Shown piece after piece: positions 42,859-50,720 of a stretch of 64,000 nucleotides of DNA; the stretch's first letter is position 1; each line of letters opens with the position of its first letter. Location of the stretch: contig NZ_CP148752.1 of assembly GCF_040448305.1 (NCBI RefSeq), positions 3,906,001 through 3,970,000 of the forward strand. The letters run 5' to 3'. The position numbers and the translations under genes were made by a program. Source of the DNA: Pseudomonas fluorescens (GTDB taxonomy: Bacteria > Pseudomonadota > Gammaproteobacteria > Pseudomonadales > Pseudomonadaceae). Under the pieces are notes generated by a model. The model ran no database searches. It saw nothing but the letters and a program-made list of their open reading frames with translations, and was not told where the DNA came from.

Positions 42859-42907
42859 TGGGTCGGTTGCAGCCCTTGGCGACAGGCAGAAACCGGCCAT
42901 AAGCGGA
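42859..42907 (+). repeat. Dispersed hairpin repeat, full copy
   Basis: TGGGTCGGTTGCAGCCCTTG, then GCGACAGGCAGAAACCGGCC, then ATAAGCGGA. It keeps the full consensus order with few substitutions. Confidence 0.8.
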
Positions 42908-43324
42908 GTTTCAAACCGGGCGCTTCCGGCCGTCAAGCGCCAGTGGCGGCCCCAGGACCTGGACAGCCGTGTACTGACCTTGCCGAGGAACGGGCGCAAG
43001 GCCATCGCCAGCCGTTTCGGCATTGAGGTTGCCATGCCTGCAAGCTCGAGAACCTTGTATTGCGCGGGTTCGCCAAGCCGCCCCAAGGCGATTTGAGGCT
43101 TCTGTCGCGGTAGTTACTTCGAACGACTCTAGCGCTTATAGCGTAATGGCAAGTTGCCTTTCTTTGCTTGGTCTATCTTCCTACTCGCCTGACCGAGATG
43201 CTTTGCCAAGGTCCTCGCGACCACAAGGCTCAAGGTGGTGCGGCACCACGCCTGCAGGTAAGTGTGTGGGGTCGACATAGGGCACGCCCGACGCTTGCGT
43301 CGAAACCTTACAAGGAGTTCTCTC

Positions 43325-43741
43325 ATGGCAATTCCTACCACCAGTTGTGACGTCCAGGTGCAAATCTGGGTCGACGACAATGCAGTGACCAATGGCTCCA
43401 CCTCGGGGGTCTATCTGGTCGATAACCGTATCTCTGCTGGCACCACCAACGAAGGCACCGCCAACCTGAATACTGCTGCGTCCAAAGGCAGCAATGTCTG
43501 CTGGGAGGTGTTCCTGATCAATCCCAAGTCGACCTCGCAGGTCTCCATTGCCGCCTTCGGTAACTCGAACGCCTGGGGCTTCAGTGGCCAGCCGCAAACC
43601 GCTTCGGATAACCCGAGCGCGTTTACCGGCACCGTGCAGAACGCAGGTTCCGCGTCCTACCCGGTATCCCTCAATGTACAGGTGGCGGGCGGCTCCGGTA
43701 TCACCGTGAAGCTCAACCCCAGCGTGACTGTCTCTGCCTAA
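43325..43741 (+). CDS. PixA/AidA-family inclusion-body-like protein, first of a tandem pair
   Basis: The ATG at 43325 follows AAGGAG. The 138 residues, MAIPTTSCDVQVQIWVDDNA and onward, include GVYLVDNRISAGTTNEGTAN and WGFSGQPQT, typical of the AidA/PixA family. PixA forms crystalline inclusions in Xenorhabdus, and AidA relatives are quorum-regulated in other bacteria. No signal peptide is present, so the protein is cytoplasmic. A second, diverged member starts 16 bp after the stop. The role in pseudomonads is unclear. Confidence 0.75.
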   Translation: MAIPTTSCDVQVQIWVDDNAVTNGSTSGVYLVDNRISAGTTNEGTANLNTAASKGSNVCWEVFLINPKSTSQVSIAAFGNSNAWGFSGQPQTASDNPSAFTGTVQNAGSASYPVSLNVQVAGGSGITVKLNPSVTVSA

Positions 43742-43756
43742 GGAAGGAGCACGACA

Positions 43757-44245
43757 ATGAGTGGCCAAAAAAATACTGCCCAGGTCTGGGTTGCTGATTC
43801 GCAGGTGCTTGCCGGCATCGCCAATCCGCAAACCGCAATCACCATTGCCATCGATACCTCATATGTACTGGGCACTGGTGGCGGGAACATTTCCACCGGT
43901 GTGTACATGTTTGACAATCGTCTGAGCAATGACAGCAGCGGCGAAGGAACGCTGGAACTGCGCACCCACTGCAACATCGGGGACTACATCGGCTTCGAGG
44001 TGGTACCGATCGATCAGAACGCTGGCGACACGGTGTCCATCACCGGCTTCCAAATTTCCCAGGGCAGCGTGTTCGGCAGCGATGGCTACCCGATGCAAGT
44101 CGGTGCCGCTGGTAACTATTGGGTGGGCCTGGCTCGCAACGCATCGTCTCAGACCACCTACCAGATCCAGGTCAAGGTGACCTCTGGAGGACTGCGGCCA
44201 TCGACACGTTTCATCCAATGGGACCCCTTCATTGGTACGAACTGA
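43757..44245 (+). CDS. PixA/AidA-family protein, second of a tandem pair
   Basis: The ATG at 43757 follows AAGGAAGGAG. The 162 residues share the family layout: AQVWVADSQVL, then AITIAIDTSYVLGTGGGNIS, TGVYMFDNRLSNDSSGEGTL and the C-terminal TYQIQVKVTSGG, but the protein is clearly diverged from its neighbour. Both probably come from one transcript that ends at the hairpin starting 14 bp after the stop. Co-assembly of the two into a common particle is possible but not shown. Confidence 0.75.
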   Translation: MSGQKNTAQVWVADSQVLAGIANPQTAITIAIDTSYVLGTGGGNISTGVYMFDNRLSNDSSGEGTLELRTHCNIGDYIGFEVVPIDQNAGDTVSITGFQISQGSVFGSDGYPMQVGAAGNYWVGLARNASSQTTYQIQVKVTSGGLRPSTRFIQWDPFIGTN

Positions 44246-44258
44246 CTAGCTGAACCAG

Positions 44259-44281
44259 CGGAAGGAGCGTGGCTCCTTCCG
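44259..44281 (+). terminator. Terminator hairpin of the PixA/AidA-like pair
   Basis: CGGAAGGAGC-GTG-GCTCCTTCCG is a perfect 10-bp stem with a 3-base loop. A pyrimidine-rich tail (CCCCTTCCCC repeats) follows in place of a T-run. Confidence 0.65.
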
Positions 44282-44371
44282 TCCCCTTCCCCTTCCCCTT
44301 CCCGGCAACCACCTCTCGGCCAGAACCGGTCATTACCGGAAAACACAGATTGTCCGTCAGCCGACGAAACC

Positions 44372-45625
44372 TCAGGCCCGCCAGGCCGGATTCTCGATCA
44401 ATAACGCCATGCCCTGCCCGCCGCCAACACAGGCCGCGGCGACCCCGTAACGCAGATTGTGCTCACGCAGTTGTCGCGCCAGGGTCAGCACCAGACGCAA
44501 GCCACTGGCGGCCAAGGGGTGGCCGAGCGCCAACGAACCACCCTGGACGTTCAGACGCGAACAATCCAGCTCCAGTTCCTGGGCCACCGCCAGGACTTGG
44601 GCGGCCTGGGCCTCGTTGATTTCGAAGCGGTCGATCTGCTCCAGGCTCAAGCCACTGCGCTGCAACAGCAGGCGAATCGCCGGTGCCGGACCGATGCCCA
44701 TGAACTCTGGCGCCACCCCGACCACCGCGCTGGCCCGCAGCAAGGCTAGCGGTGTATCCCGACAGGCCGAAGCGCGCCCGACCAGGGCCGCTGCCGCGCC
44801 ATCGACCACCGCACAACTGTTGCCGGCGGTTTGCACCCCGCCTTCGTGCACGCTGCGCAACCGGGCCAACGCCGCGATGTCTCCGGGCCGTGGGTGGCTG
44901 TCTTCACTCACCATGGCGACACCGCGTGACAGGCGGATGCCCCGTGGCTGATAGCCTTGCAGTTCAAACACCTGATGCCCCACGGCAACGATCTCGGGTG
45001 CCAGCCAGCCTGCTTGTTGTGCCGCAAACGCCCGCTGATGACTGGCACAGGCGTAGGCGTCCACCGCTTCGCGACTCAGCCCATAACGCCGCGCCAGGTT
45101 GTCGGCGGTGGTGATCATGTCCACTCCGGGAGCCGGGTCGTACAACGCTTCCCAGAGAAAATCCTTGAACTGCACTTGCGCGCCAAGGCGGAAGCCACCT
45201 CGATGGGTATAGGCCGCAATCGGATTGCGCGACATCGATTCGGTGGCCACGCACAGGGCCAATTGCACGCCGTCATCCAGTTGCCTGGCGGCCTGGCGCA
45301 GCAGTTCGAAACCGGTGGCGCAGATGCGCTGCACCCCCAGTGCCGGAACCGATTGCGCCACGCCGCTGTAGAGGCCGATGTGCCGTGGCAGCAGGTAGGC
45401 ATCGAAGCTGGCCTGGGCCATGGAACCCGCCAGCACGCTGTCTACCGCCAGCGGATCGACTGCCGCGCGCGCCAGTACTTCGCGCCCGACCTTGATGCCC
45501 AGGTCGATCGGCGAAACCTCGGCCAGCGCCCCACCGAGGTCCACCCACGGCGTGCGCACCGCATCGAAAATCGCCGCATCGGCAAAGGCCGAGTACTGCC
45601 CGCCTGCACTCACGACTTCGCTCAC
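44372..45625 (-). CDS. Thiolase (beta-ketothiolase-like) of the ferulate cluster
   Basis: Thiolases cleave beta-ketoacyl-CoA with CoA. The GTG start at 45625 overlaps the fcs stop (GTGA), giving 417 residues. Catalytic signatures are present: CATGFELLRQAARQL (nucleophilic Cys, with Thr in place of the more usual Ser-Gly context), NEAQAAQVLAV, GHPLAASGLRLVLTL (His) and the terminal Cys in AAACVGGGQGMALL. Position at the 3' end of ech-vdh-fcs matches the aat-type gene found in several Pseudomonas ferulate loci. It could serve an alternative beta-oxidative route for the feruloyl side chain; an acyl-CoA dehydrogenase is not visible here. Confidence 0.85.
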   Translation of the reverse strand: MSEVVSAGGQYSAFADAAIFDAVRTPWVDLGGALAEVSPIDLGIKVGREVLARAAVDPLAVDSVLAGSMAQASFDAYLLPRHIGLYSGVAQSVPALGVQRICATGFELLRQAARQLDDGVQLALCVATESMSRNPIAAYTHRGGFRLGAQVQFKDFLWEALYDPAPGVDMITTADNLARRYGLSREAVDAYACASHQRAFAAQQAGWLAPEIVAVGHQVFELQGYQPRGIRLSRGVAMVSEDSHPRPGDIAALARLRSVHEGGVQTAGNSCAVVDGAAAALVGRASACRDTPLALLRASAVVGVAPEFMGIGPAPAIRLLLQRSGLSLEQIDRFEINEAQAAQVLAVAQELELDCSRLNVQGGSLALGHPLAASGLRLVLTLARQLREHNLRYGVAAACVGGGQGMALLIENPAWRA

Positions 45626-47505
45626 GATTTCGCCCCCGCGCGCAGGATGGCCGGATCGAGCCCGCGATACAGCGCCTCGACCTGCTCCGCGCGCCACTGC
45701 AATACCGCACGCTGGTTGATCGAACCCTTGTCGGTGATTTCCCCCCGGTCGATGGACGCCGGCTCATCGAGCAAGGCGATCCATTCCAGGCGACTGGCGT
45801 TGCCCGTGGCCTCGCGATTGAGTCGCTGCAACCAGCCGGCGAACCACTCGCGCACCGGTGCGCTGGCCAACACCTCTGTGTCGCTGGCACTGGCCGCCAG
45901 CCCTGACAGCCGTCGACATTCAAACATCCGTGGAAATACCAGCGCGCCCAGGCATTCACGATCAGGTGCGGTCACCACCAGGTCCTGGACATAGGGCGAA
46001 CCTTCGAGCACCGCCCGGCTGCGCAAAGGCCCGACACTGACGAACACCCCGGATGACAACTTGAAATCTTCGGCGATGCGCCCGTCGAACATCAGCCCCA
46101 ATTGCGGATCCCGCGGGTCGGCGAGCTTGAGCGCATCGCCGGAACAATAGAAGCCCTGCGGATCGAACGCTTCGAGGGTCTGCTGCGGTGACCGCCAATA
46201 GCCGGGCATGATGTGCGGCCCACGAAAGCGCCCTTCCAGTTTGCCGTCCACCGGCACCAGGCGCACCTCACAACCGGGCGCCGGCAGGCCGACATAACCG
46301 GCCATGGACAACGGCCCGGTGGTGAAAGTGCAAGACGGCGAAGCCTCGGTCATGCCGAGCCCGGCCATCATGCGGATACGTTCACCGCAGTGCTGTTCGG
46401 CGACGCGGTCGAGCCGGTCCCAGACACTTTGCGACAGGCCGGCCGCGGCAAAAAAGAACAGGCTGATGTGTTTGAAAAAGATCTCCCGCAGTTCCGCGTC
46501 CTGCTCCAGTGCCGAGGCCAGTTCTTCCCAGCCCTTGGGCACGGTCAGGTAGGCGGTGGGCGACACTTCCTTGAGGTTTCGCAGAGTCTGCGCGAAACCC
46601 TGTGCCGTGGGCTTGCCGTCGTCCAGGTAAAAGCTGCCACCGTTGTAGAGCACGATGCCGACGTTATGGCTGCCGCCGAAGGTGTGGTTCCACGGCAGCC
46701 AGTCCACCAGCACCGGCGGTTCTTCGCCGAACACCGGAAACGTCTGCAACAGCATCTGTTGGTTAGAGCACAGCATGCGTTGGGTGGTGACCACCGCCTT
46801 GGGCAGCCTGGTCGAGCCGGAGGTGAACAGGAACTTGGCGATGCTGCCCGGCCCCGTGCTGGCAAACGCAGCTTCGGCCTCGGCCCCGCCCGGCTGCTCA
46901 AGCAGGCTGGCGAAGCTGACCTGACGGCGTCCCGCGATTTCGCCCCGGACGGTAATCATGGGCGTTTCAGCCGGCAGCACCGCCTCGATGGCACGCTGGT
47001 AGGCCGCGGCATCACTGACAAACACCAGGCCAGGCTGCAGCAGGTCGCAGACGTGACGCAGCTTGGCGAAATCCTGGGACAGCAGCGAATAGGCCGGCGA
47101 CACCGGGCAGTAGGGAATGCCCGCATACAGGGCGCCGAACGCCAGTTGCAAATGTTCGATGTCATTGCCCGAGAGCAGCACCAGCGGTTTGTCTGCCGAC
47201 AGACCGTAGCTCAACAGGCTTTGGGCGATGGCCCGGACACTGTCGAGCATCTCGGCGTAGCTGACCCGACGCCAGTCACCGTCGACCTGGCGGGCGGCGA
47301 TAAAGGTCTGCTCGGGACGCACCCGGGCCCAATGCACCAGACGGTCGAGCAGTCGCGGCGGATACTCGGCCAATGGCTCCAGGGAACGCATGTGCAATGC
47401 ACCCTGCTGTTCTGTCACCTCGACCGCTGCGCGACCGATGGACACGTGACGGTAGCGCGGCGCGCTGGCCTCGGTGTGGGGTTGCGATCTGAATTCGGAA
47501 CTCAC
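45622..47505 (-). CDS. fcs: Feruloyl-CoA synthetase
   Basis: This enzyme activates ferulate, coumarate or caffeate to the CoA ester with ATP, the first catabolic step. A GTG start at 47505 with GGAGAG upstream gives 627 residues, the usual length for Fcs; an ATG five codons earlier is possible. The AMP-binding loop is FLFTSGSTRLPKAVVTTQRM, followed by VDWLPWNHTFGGSHNVGIVL, LGMTEASPSCTFTTGPLS and the adenylate-binding GDALKLADPRDP. The C-terminal lysine-bearing lid differs from ordinary acyl-CoA synthetases, as is usual for Fcs. The gene lies after vdh (90-bp gap) and overlaps the thiolase. Leader motif at 47573-47587. Confidence 0.92.
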   Translation of the reverse strand: MSSEFRSQPHTEASAPRYRHVSIGRAAVEVTEQQGALHMRSLEPLAEYPPRLLDRLVHWARVRPEQTFIAARQVDGDWRRVSYAEMLDSVRAIAQSLLSYGLSADKPLVLLSGNDIEHLQLAFGALYAGIPYCPVSPAYSLLSQDFAKLRHVCDLLQPGLVFVSDAAAYQRAIEAVLPAETPMITVRGEIAGRRQVSFASLLEQPGGAEAEAAFASTGPGSIAKFLFTSGSTRLPKAVVTTQRMLCSNQQMLLQTFPVFGEEPPVLVDWLPWNHTFGGSHNVGIVLYNGGSFYLDDGKPTAQGFAQTLRNLKEVSPTAYLTVPKGWEELASALEQDAELREIFFKHISLFFFAAAGLSQSVWDRLDRVAEQHCGERIRMMAGLGMTEASPSCTFTTGPLSMAGYVGLPAPGCEVRLVPVDGKLEGRFRGPHIMPGYWRSPQQTLEAFDPQGFYCSGDALKLADPRDPQLGLMFDGRIAEDFKLSSGVFVSVGPLRSRAVLEGSPYVQDLVVTAPDRECLGALVFPRMFECRRLSGLAASASDTEVLASAPVREWFAGWLQRLNREATGNASRLEWIALLDEPASIDRGEITDKGSINQRAVLQWRAEQVEALYRGLDPAILRAGAKS

Positions 47506-47572
47506 GTGCTTGCTCTCCATCAAGGCACGCTACCACCAAGCCGCACGAATGGGCATGGTGGTGGCTGCAGCC

Positions 47573-47587
47573 TTTTTATTGTTATTT
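47573..47587 (-). promoter_or_regulatory. A-rich motif between vdh and fcs (possible Crc/Hfq site)
   Basis: The transcript reads AAATAACAATAAAAA, beginning eight bases after the vdh stop and 68 bases before the fcs start. The distance to the start makes it a weaker candidate than the others. Confidence 0.35.
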
Positions 47588-47594
47588 CTGCGGT

Positions 47595-49043
47595 TCAGAT
47601 CGGGTAATGCCGCGGTCCATGTTGCAAGGTGACCCAGCGCAACTGGGTGAAATGCTCGATGGACGCCTTGCCGCCAAAGCTGCCGTAGCCGCTGGACTTG
47701 ACCCCGCCGAAAGGCATTTGCGCTTCGTCGTGCACGGTCGGGCCATTGATATGGCAGATGCCCGACTCGACCCGTTGGGCCAGCGCCAGCGCACGCCCGG
47801 TATCGCGGCTGAAGATCGCCGCCGACAACCCGAACTCGGAGTCGTTGGCCAGACGCAGCAGCGCTTCATCGCCCTCCCCGCGCAACAACACCGCCACCGG
47901 GCCGAAGGACTCTTCGCGATACAGACGCATGGTCTCGTTGACGCCATCAAGCAGGGTCGGCTGCAAAATGCTGCCGTCCAGTTGCCCGCCGACCACCAGC
48001 CGTGCACCCTTGACCAGGGCATCGTCGATCAACCCCTTGATGCGCGTTCCGGCACTGACATCGACCAGCGATCCGAGTACCGAATCCGTCAGCGCCGGAT
48101 CACCGGCGCGCAGGGTCTCGACCTTGGCCGCCAGCTTGGCGACAAAGGCGTCGGCGACCTTGGCATCGACGATCAGCCGTTCGGTGGACATGCAGATCTG
48201 TCCCTGATTGAAGTAAGCACCGAAGGCAGCCGCCTCGACCGCCGCATCCAGATCGGCATCATCGAGCACCAGCAACGGCGCCTTGCCGCCCAACTCCAGC
48301 AAGGCCGGCTTGAGGTGGCGCGCCGAGAGCTCGCCGACAATACGCCCGACATGGGTCGAGCCGGTGAAGTTGACCCGCCGCACCGCCGGGTTGGCAATCA
48401 GCCGCTCGACAATCGCCGGGGCATCCGCCGGAGCATTGCTGATGACATTGACCACGCCATCGCCCAACCCGGCATCCTGCAACACCTGACCGATCAGGCG
48501 ATGTACCGCCGGGCTCAGCTCCGAAGCCTTGAGCACAACGGTATTGCCACACGCCAGCGGCATGGCGATGGCGCGGGTGGCGAGAATCACCGGGGCATTC
48601 CACGGGGCGATCCCCAGCACCACACCGCAGGGTTGGCGCAGGGCCATGGCAAAACTGCCCGGCACATCCGAGGGAATCACTTCGCCATTGATCTGGGTGG
48701 TCATCGACGCCGCTTCTCGCAGCATGTTGGCCGCCAGCCGCACGTTGAAGCCGTACCAGTTGGCCATGGCCCCGGTTTCACCGGCCGCGGCAATGAACTC
48801 GGCGCTGCGCGCCTGCAACTGCTCGGCCGCCTTGAGCAAACGGCTGCGACGTTCATTGGGCGCCAGGGCGGCCCAGGCGGGAAACGCTGCCTGGGCTGCA
48901 GCCACCGCGGCATCGGCATCTTCCAGGGTGGCGGCGGCAACCCGCGATACCACTTCACCGGTTACCGGGTTGCGGCGTTCGAAGGTCCGACCGTCGCGGG
49001 CAGGCAGCGACTGGCCGCCAATCAGCAGGGGCACGTCCAGCAT
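47595..49043 (-). CDS. vdh: Vanillin (4-hydroxybenzaldehyde) dehydrogenase
   Basis: Vdh oxidises vanillin to vanillate with NAD+. The 482 residues have the aldehyde-dehydrogenase pattern: GIAPWNAPVILATRAIAMPL (cofactor site), NFTGSTHVGRIV, LELGGKAPLLVLDDAD (catalytic Glu), and NQGQICMSTERLI with the catalytic Cys. The C-terminal ICHINGPTVHDEAQMPFGGV is also characteristic of the Vdh subgroup. It sits between ech, which produces the aldehyde, and fcs. The gap to ech is 83 bp, and an A-rich motif overlaps the ribosome-binding region. Confidence 0.92.
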   Translation of the reverse strand: MLDVPLLIGGQSLPARDGRTFERRNPVTGEVVSRVAAATLEDADAAVAAAQAAFPAWAALAPNERRSRLLKAAEQLQARSAEFIAAAGETGAMANWYGFNVRLAANMLREAASMTTQINGEVIPSDVPGSFAMALRQPCGVVLGIAPWNAPVILATRAIAMPLACGNTVVLKASELSPAVHRLIGQVLQDAGLGDGVVNVISNAPADAPAIVERLIANPAVRRVNFTGSTHVGRIVGELSARHLKPALLELGGKAPLLVLDDADLDAAVEAAAFGAYFNQGQICMSTERLIVDAKVADAFVAKLAAKVETLRAGDPALTDSVLGSLVDVSAGTRIKGLIDDALVKGARLVVGGQLDGSILQPTLLDGVNETMRLYREESFGPVAVLLRGEGDEALLRLANDSEFGLSAAIFSRDTGRALALAQRVESGICHINGPTVHDEAQMPFGGVKSSGYGSFGGKASIEHFTQLRWVTLQHGPRHYPI

Positions 49044-49050
49044 GGTGATT

Positions 49051-49068
49051 CCTCTTTATTGTCTTTAT
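49051..49068 (-). promoter_or_regulatory. A-rich leader motif at the vdh ribosome-binding site (possible Crc/Hfq site)
   Basis: The transcript reads ATAAAGACAATAAAGAGG, running into the Shine-Dalgarno just before the vdh ATG. Confidence 0.5.
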
Positions 49069-49126
49069 CGGGAATACAGTCGAGCGATGCAGAGCGCCGG
49101 GGCGGAGATGCACCCGGCGATCAGTC

Positions 49127-49957
49127 TCAGCGTTTGTAGGCCTGCAGACCGGGCTTGATGCTCTTGTCGTCGAGGAACTGCTTCATGCCCTGCTCGCGGC
49201 CACCTTCGGTGTCGAGCAGGCGCGACTGGTCAAGCTTGGCGTACAGGTAGTCCTCGTTCTGCTCCCAGGTCAGCTCGCGGCAGCGCTTGAAGCCATGCTT
49301 GGCCGCACGCAGCACCACCGGGTTTTTCTCCAGCAGGTTGCGCGCCAGATCCACGGTGACTTCACGCAGTTGCGCCAGGGGTACGCTTTCGTTGACCAGG
49401 CCCATCTCGGCGGCTTTCTGCCCACCGAAGGTCTTGCCGGTCATGATGTAGTACAGCGACTGACGATGGCCCACGGTGTCGGCCATGGCCTTGCTCACCA
49501 GGTTGCCCGGCGGGATGCCCCAGTTGATTTCCGAGAGGCCGAAGGTCGCTTCGTCGGCGCAGATCGCCAGGTCACAGGCCACCAGCGGGCTGAAGCCGCC
49601 ACCGAAACACCAGCCGTTGACCATGGCGATGGTTGGCTTGGTGTACATGCGCAGCAGTTTCCATTGCCATTGCGAGGCTTCGCGGCGGATTTTTTCCTGG
49701 AGGATCTCCGGGCCCGCGTCCACTTCGCGGAAGTATTCCTTGAGGTCCATGCCCGCAGTCCAGGCTTCGCCGGCACCGGTCAGCACCAACACGCCCGCCG
49801 CCGGATCCTGTTCCAGGGTTTCCAGCACATCGATCATTTCCCGGTTCAGTGTCGGGCTCATGGCATTGCGTTTTTCCGGGCGATTGAGAATGACCCAGGC
49901 GATGCCTTCTTCGATCTCGACCTTGACGGTTGTCCAGCGACCTTCGTAGTTACTCAT
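49127..49957 (-). CDS. ech: p-Hydroxycinnamoyl-CoA hydratase/lyase
   Basis: Ech hydrates feruloyl-CoA and cleaves the product to vanillin plus acetyl-CoA. The protein has 276 residues. The three residues implicated in the Pseudomonas fluorescens enzyme fall at the same numbers here: Tyr75 (MDLKEYFREV), Glu143 (FGLSEINWGIPPGNL) and Tyr239 (NEDYLYAKLDQ). The crotonase oxyanion-hole loop is NGWCFGGGFSPLVACDLA. This conservation makes the assignment firm. It is the first gene of ech-vdh-fcs-thiolase, divergent from the MarR regulator with an inverted repeat in the shared promoter region. Confidence 0.96.
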   Translation of the reverse strand: MSNYEGRWTTVKVEIEEGIAWVILNRPEKRNAMSPTLNREMIDVLETLEQDPAAGVLVLTGAGEAWTAGMDLKEYFREVDAGPEILQEKIRREASQWQWKLLRMYTKPTIAMVNGWCFGGGFSPLVACDLAICADEATFGLSEINWGIPPGNLVSKAMADTVGHRQSLYYIMTGKTFGGQKAAEMGLVNESVPLAQLREVTVDLARNLLEKNPVVLRAAKHGFKRCRELTWEQNEDYLYAKLDQSRLLDTEGGREQGMKQFLDDKSIKPGLQAYKR

Positions 49958-49964
49958 GACGTTG

Positions 49965-49977
49965 CTCTCTTGTTCTT
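49965..49977 (-). promoter_or_regulatory. A-rich leader motif before ech (possible Crc/Hfq site)
   Basis: The transcript reads AAGAACAAGAGAG, eight bases upstream of the ech ATG and overlapping its presumed ribosome-binding site. Confidence 0.45.
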
Positions 49978-50010
49978 GGCTTGAAGATGACTGGAAATTA
50001 AAGGACCAAT

Positions 50011-50031
50011 ATAGTTATGTCAATTAACTAT
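50011..50031. promoter_or_regulatory. Candidate MarR operator between ech and the MarR gene
   Basis: ATAGTTA-TGTCAAT-TAACTAT is a perfect 7-bp inverted repeat with a 7-bp spacer, 54 bp upstream of the ech start in an otherwise A+T-rich stretch. A second palindromic pattern, ATTAATCGAATTAAT, follows at 50030-50044. Both fit the size of a MarR dimer site. Confidence 0.6.
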
Positions 50032-50170
50032 TAATCGAATTAATCATTTTTTATCCGCCCGGAAATATCCTCCGAACCCATCGCCATGAACGGCGGGCAT
50101 AGCTATCAGCGGCCAACCCCGGCAAACTAGATACACTTGTTAACCTCCACCTCTTCAGGATTCACCCGCA

Positions 50171-50659
50171 ATGACCAAGCCTTCTCCCCTCGCCGACCAG
50201 AGCGAGTCCCCGTCCGCCACCGCCGAGCAGCAGGCACCGCTGGATTCGGCACTGGACGACCTGATCGGCTACGCGATGCGGCGCGCCCAACTCAAACTGT
50301 TCCAGAACCTGATCGGTCGCCTGTCAGCCCACGACCTGCGCCCCGCGCAGTTCTCGGCCCTGGCGATCATCGACCAGAATCCGGGGCTGATGCAGGCTGA
50401 CCTGGCCCGGGCCCTGGCCATCGAGCCGCCGCAGGTGGTGCCGCTGCTCAATAAACTGGAAAGCCGCGCGCTGGCGGTGCGGGTGCGCTGCAAGCCGGAC
50501 AAACGCTCCTACGGAATTTTCCTGAGCAAGACCGGCGAAACCTTGCTCAAGGAGCTCAAGCAGATCGCCGCGCAAAGCGATTTCGACTCCACTTCATCGC
50601 TGACCGGCGAAGAGCGCGAGGAGTTGCTGCGCTTGCTGAGAAAGGTTTACCAGGACTGA
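50171..50659 (+). CDS. MarR-family regulator of the ferulate genes
   Basis: The 162-residue protein has a winged-helix MarR core: LSAHDLRPAQFSALAIIDQN, LMQADLARALAIEPPQVVPL (recognition helix) and the wing VRVRCKPDKRSYGIFLSKTG. MarR proteins of ferulate loci (FerC/FerR type) are repressors released by hydroxycinnamoyl-CoA, and the divergent placement next to ech supports that role here. The N-terminal ~35 residues are polar and disordered. The gene is convergent with the porin gene. Confidence 0.88.
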   Translation: MTKPSPLADQSESPSATAEQQAPLDSALDDLIGYAMRRAQLKLFQNLIGRLSAHDLRPAQFSALAIIDQNPGLMQADLARALAIEPPQVVPLLNKLESRALAVRVRCKPDKRSYGIFLSKTGETLLKELKQIAAQSDFDSTSSLTGEEREELLRLLRKVYQD

Positions 50660-50720
50660 ACGCACGCTGCCGGCACGTTCCAGAAGGAGCGGCCGGCGGG
50701 GAACATCGAAGGACCCAGGC

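Larger units (their letters stand above)
41778..43324. other. 1.5-kb accessory gap with fragments
   Basis: This stretch holds the trkH promoter, a short minus-strand protein-like tail (RYDETTYLNALRKRVSPLLK, about 41919-41995) without a start, the broken small gene at 42126 and one dispersed repeat at 42859. The segment 42910-43096 has a protein-like composition on both strands, but I cannot assign it. No complete known gene is seen. Confidence 0.45.
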
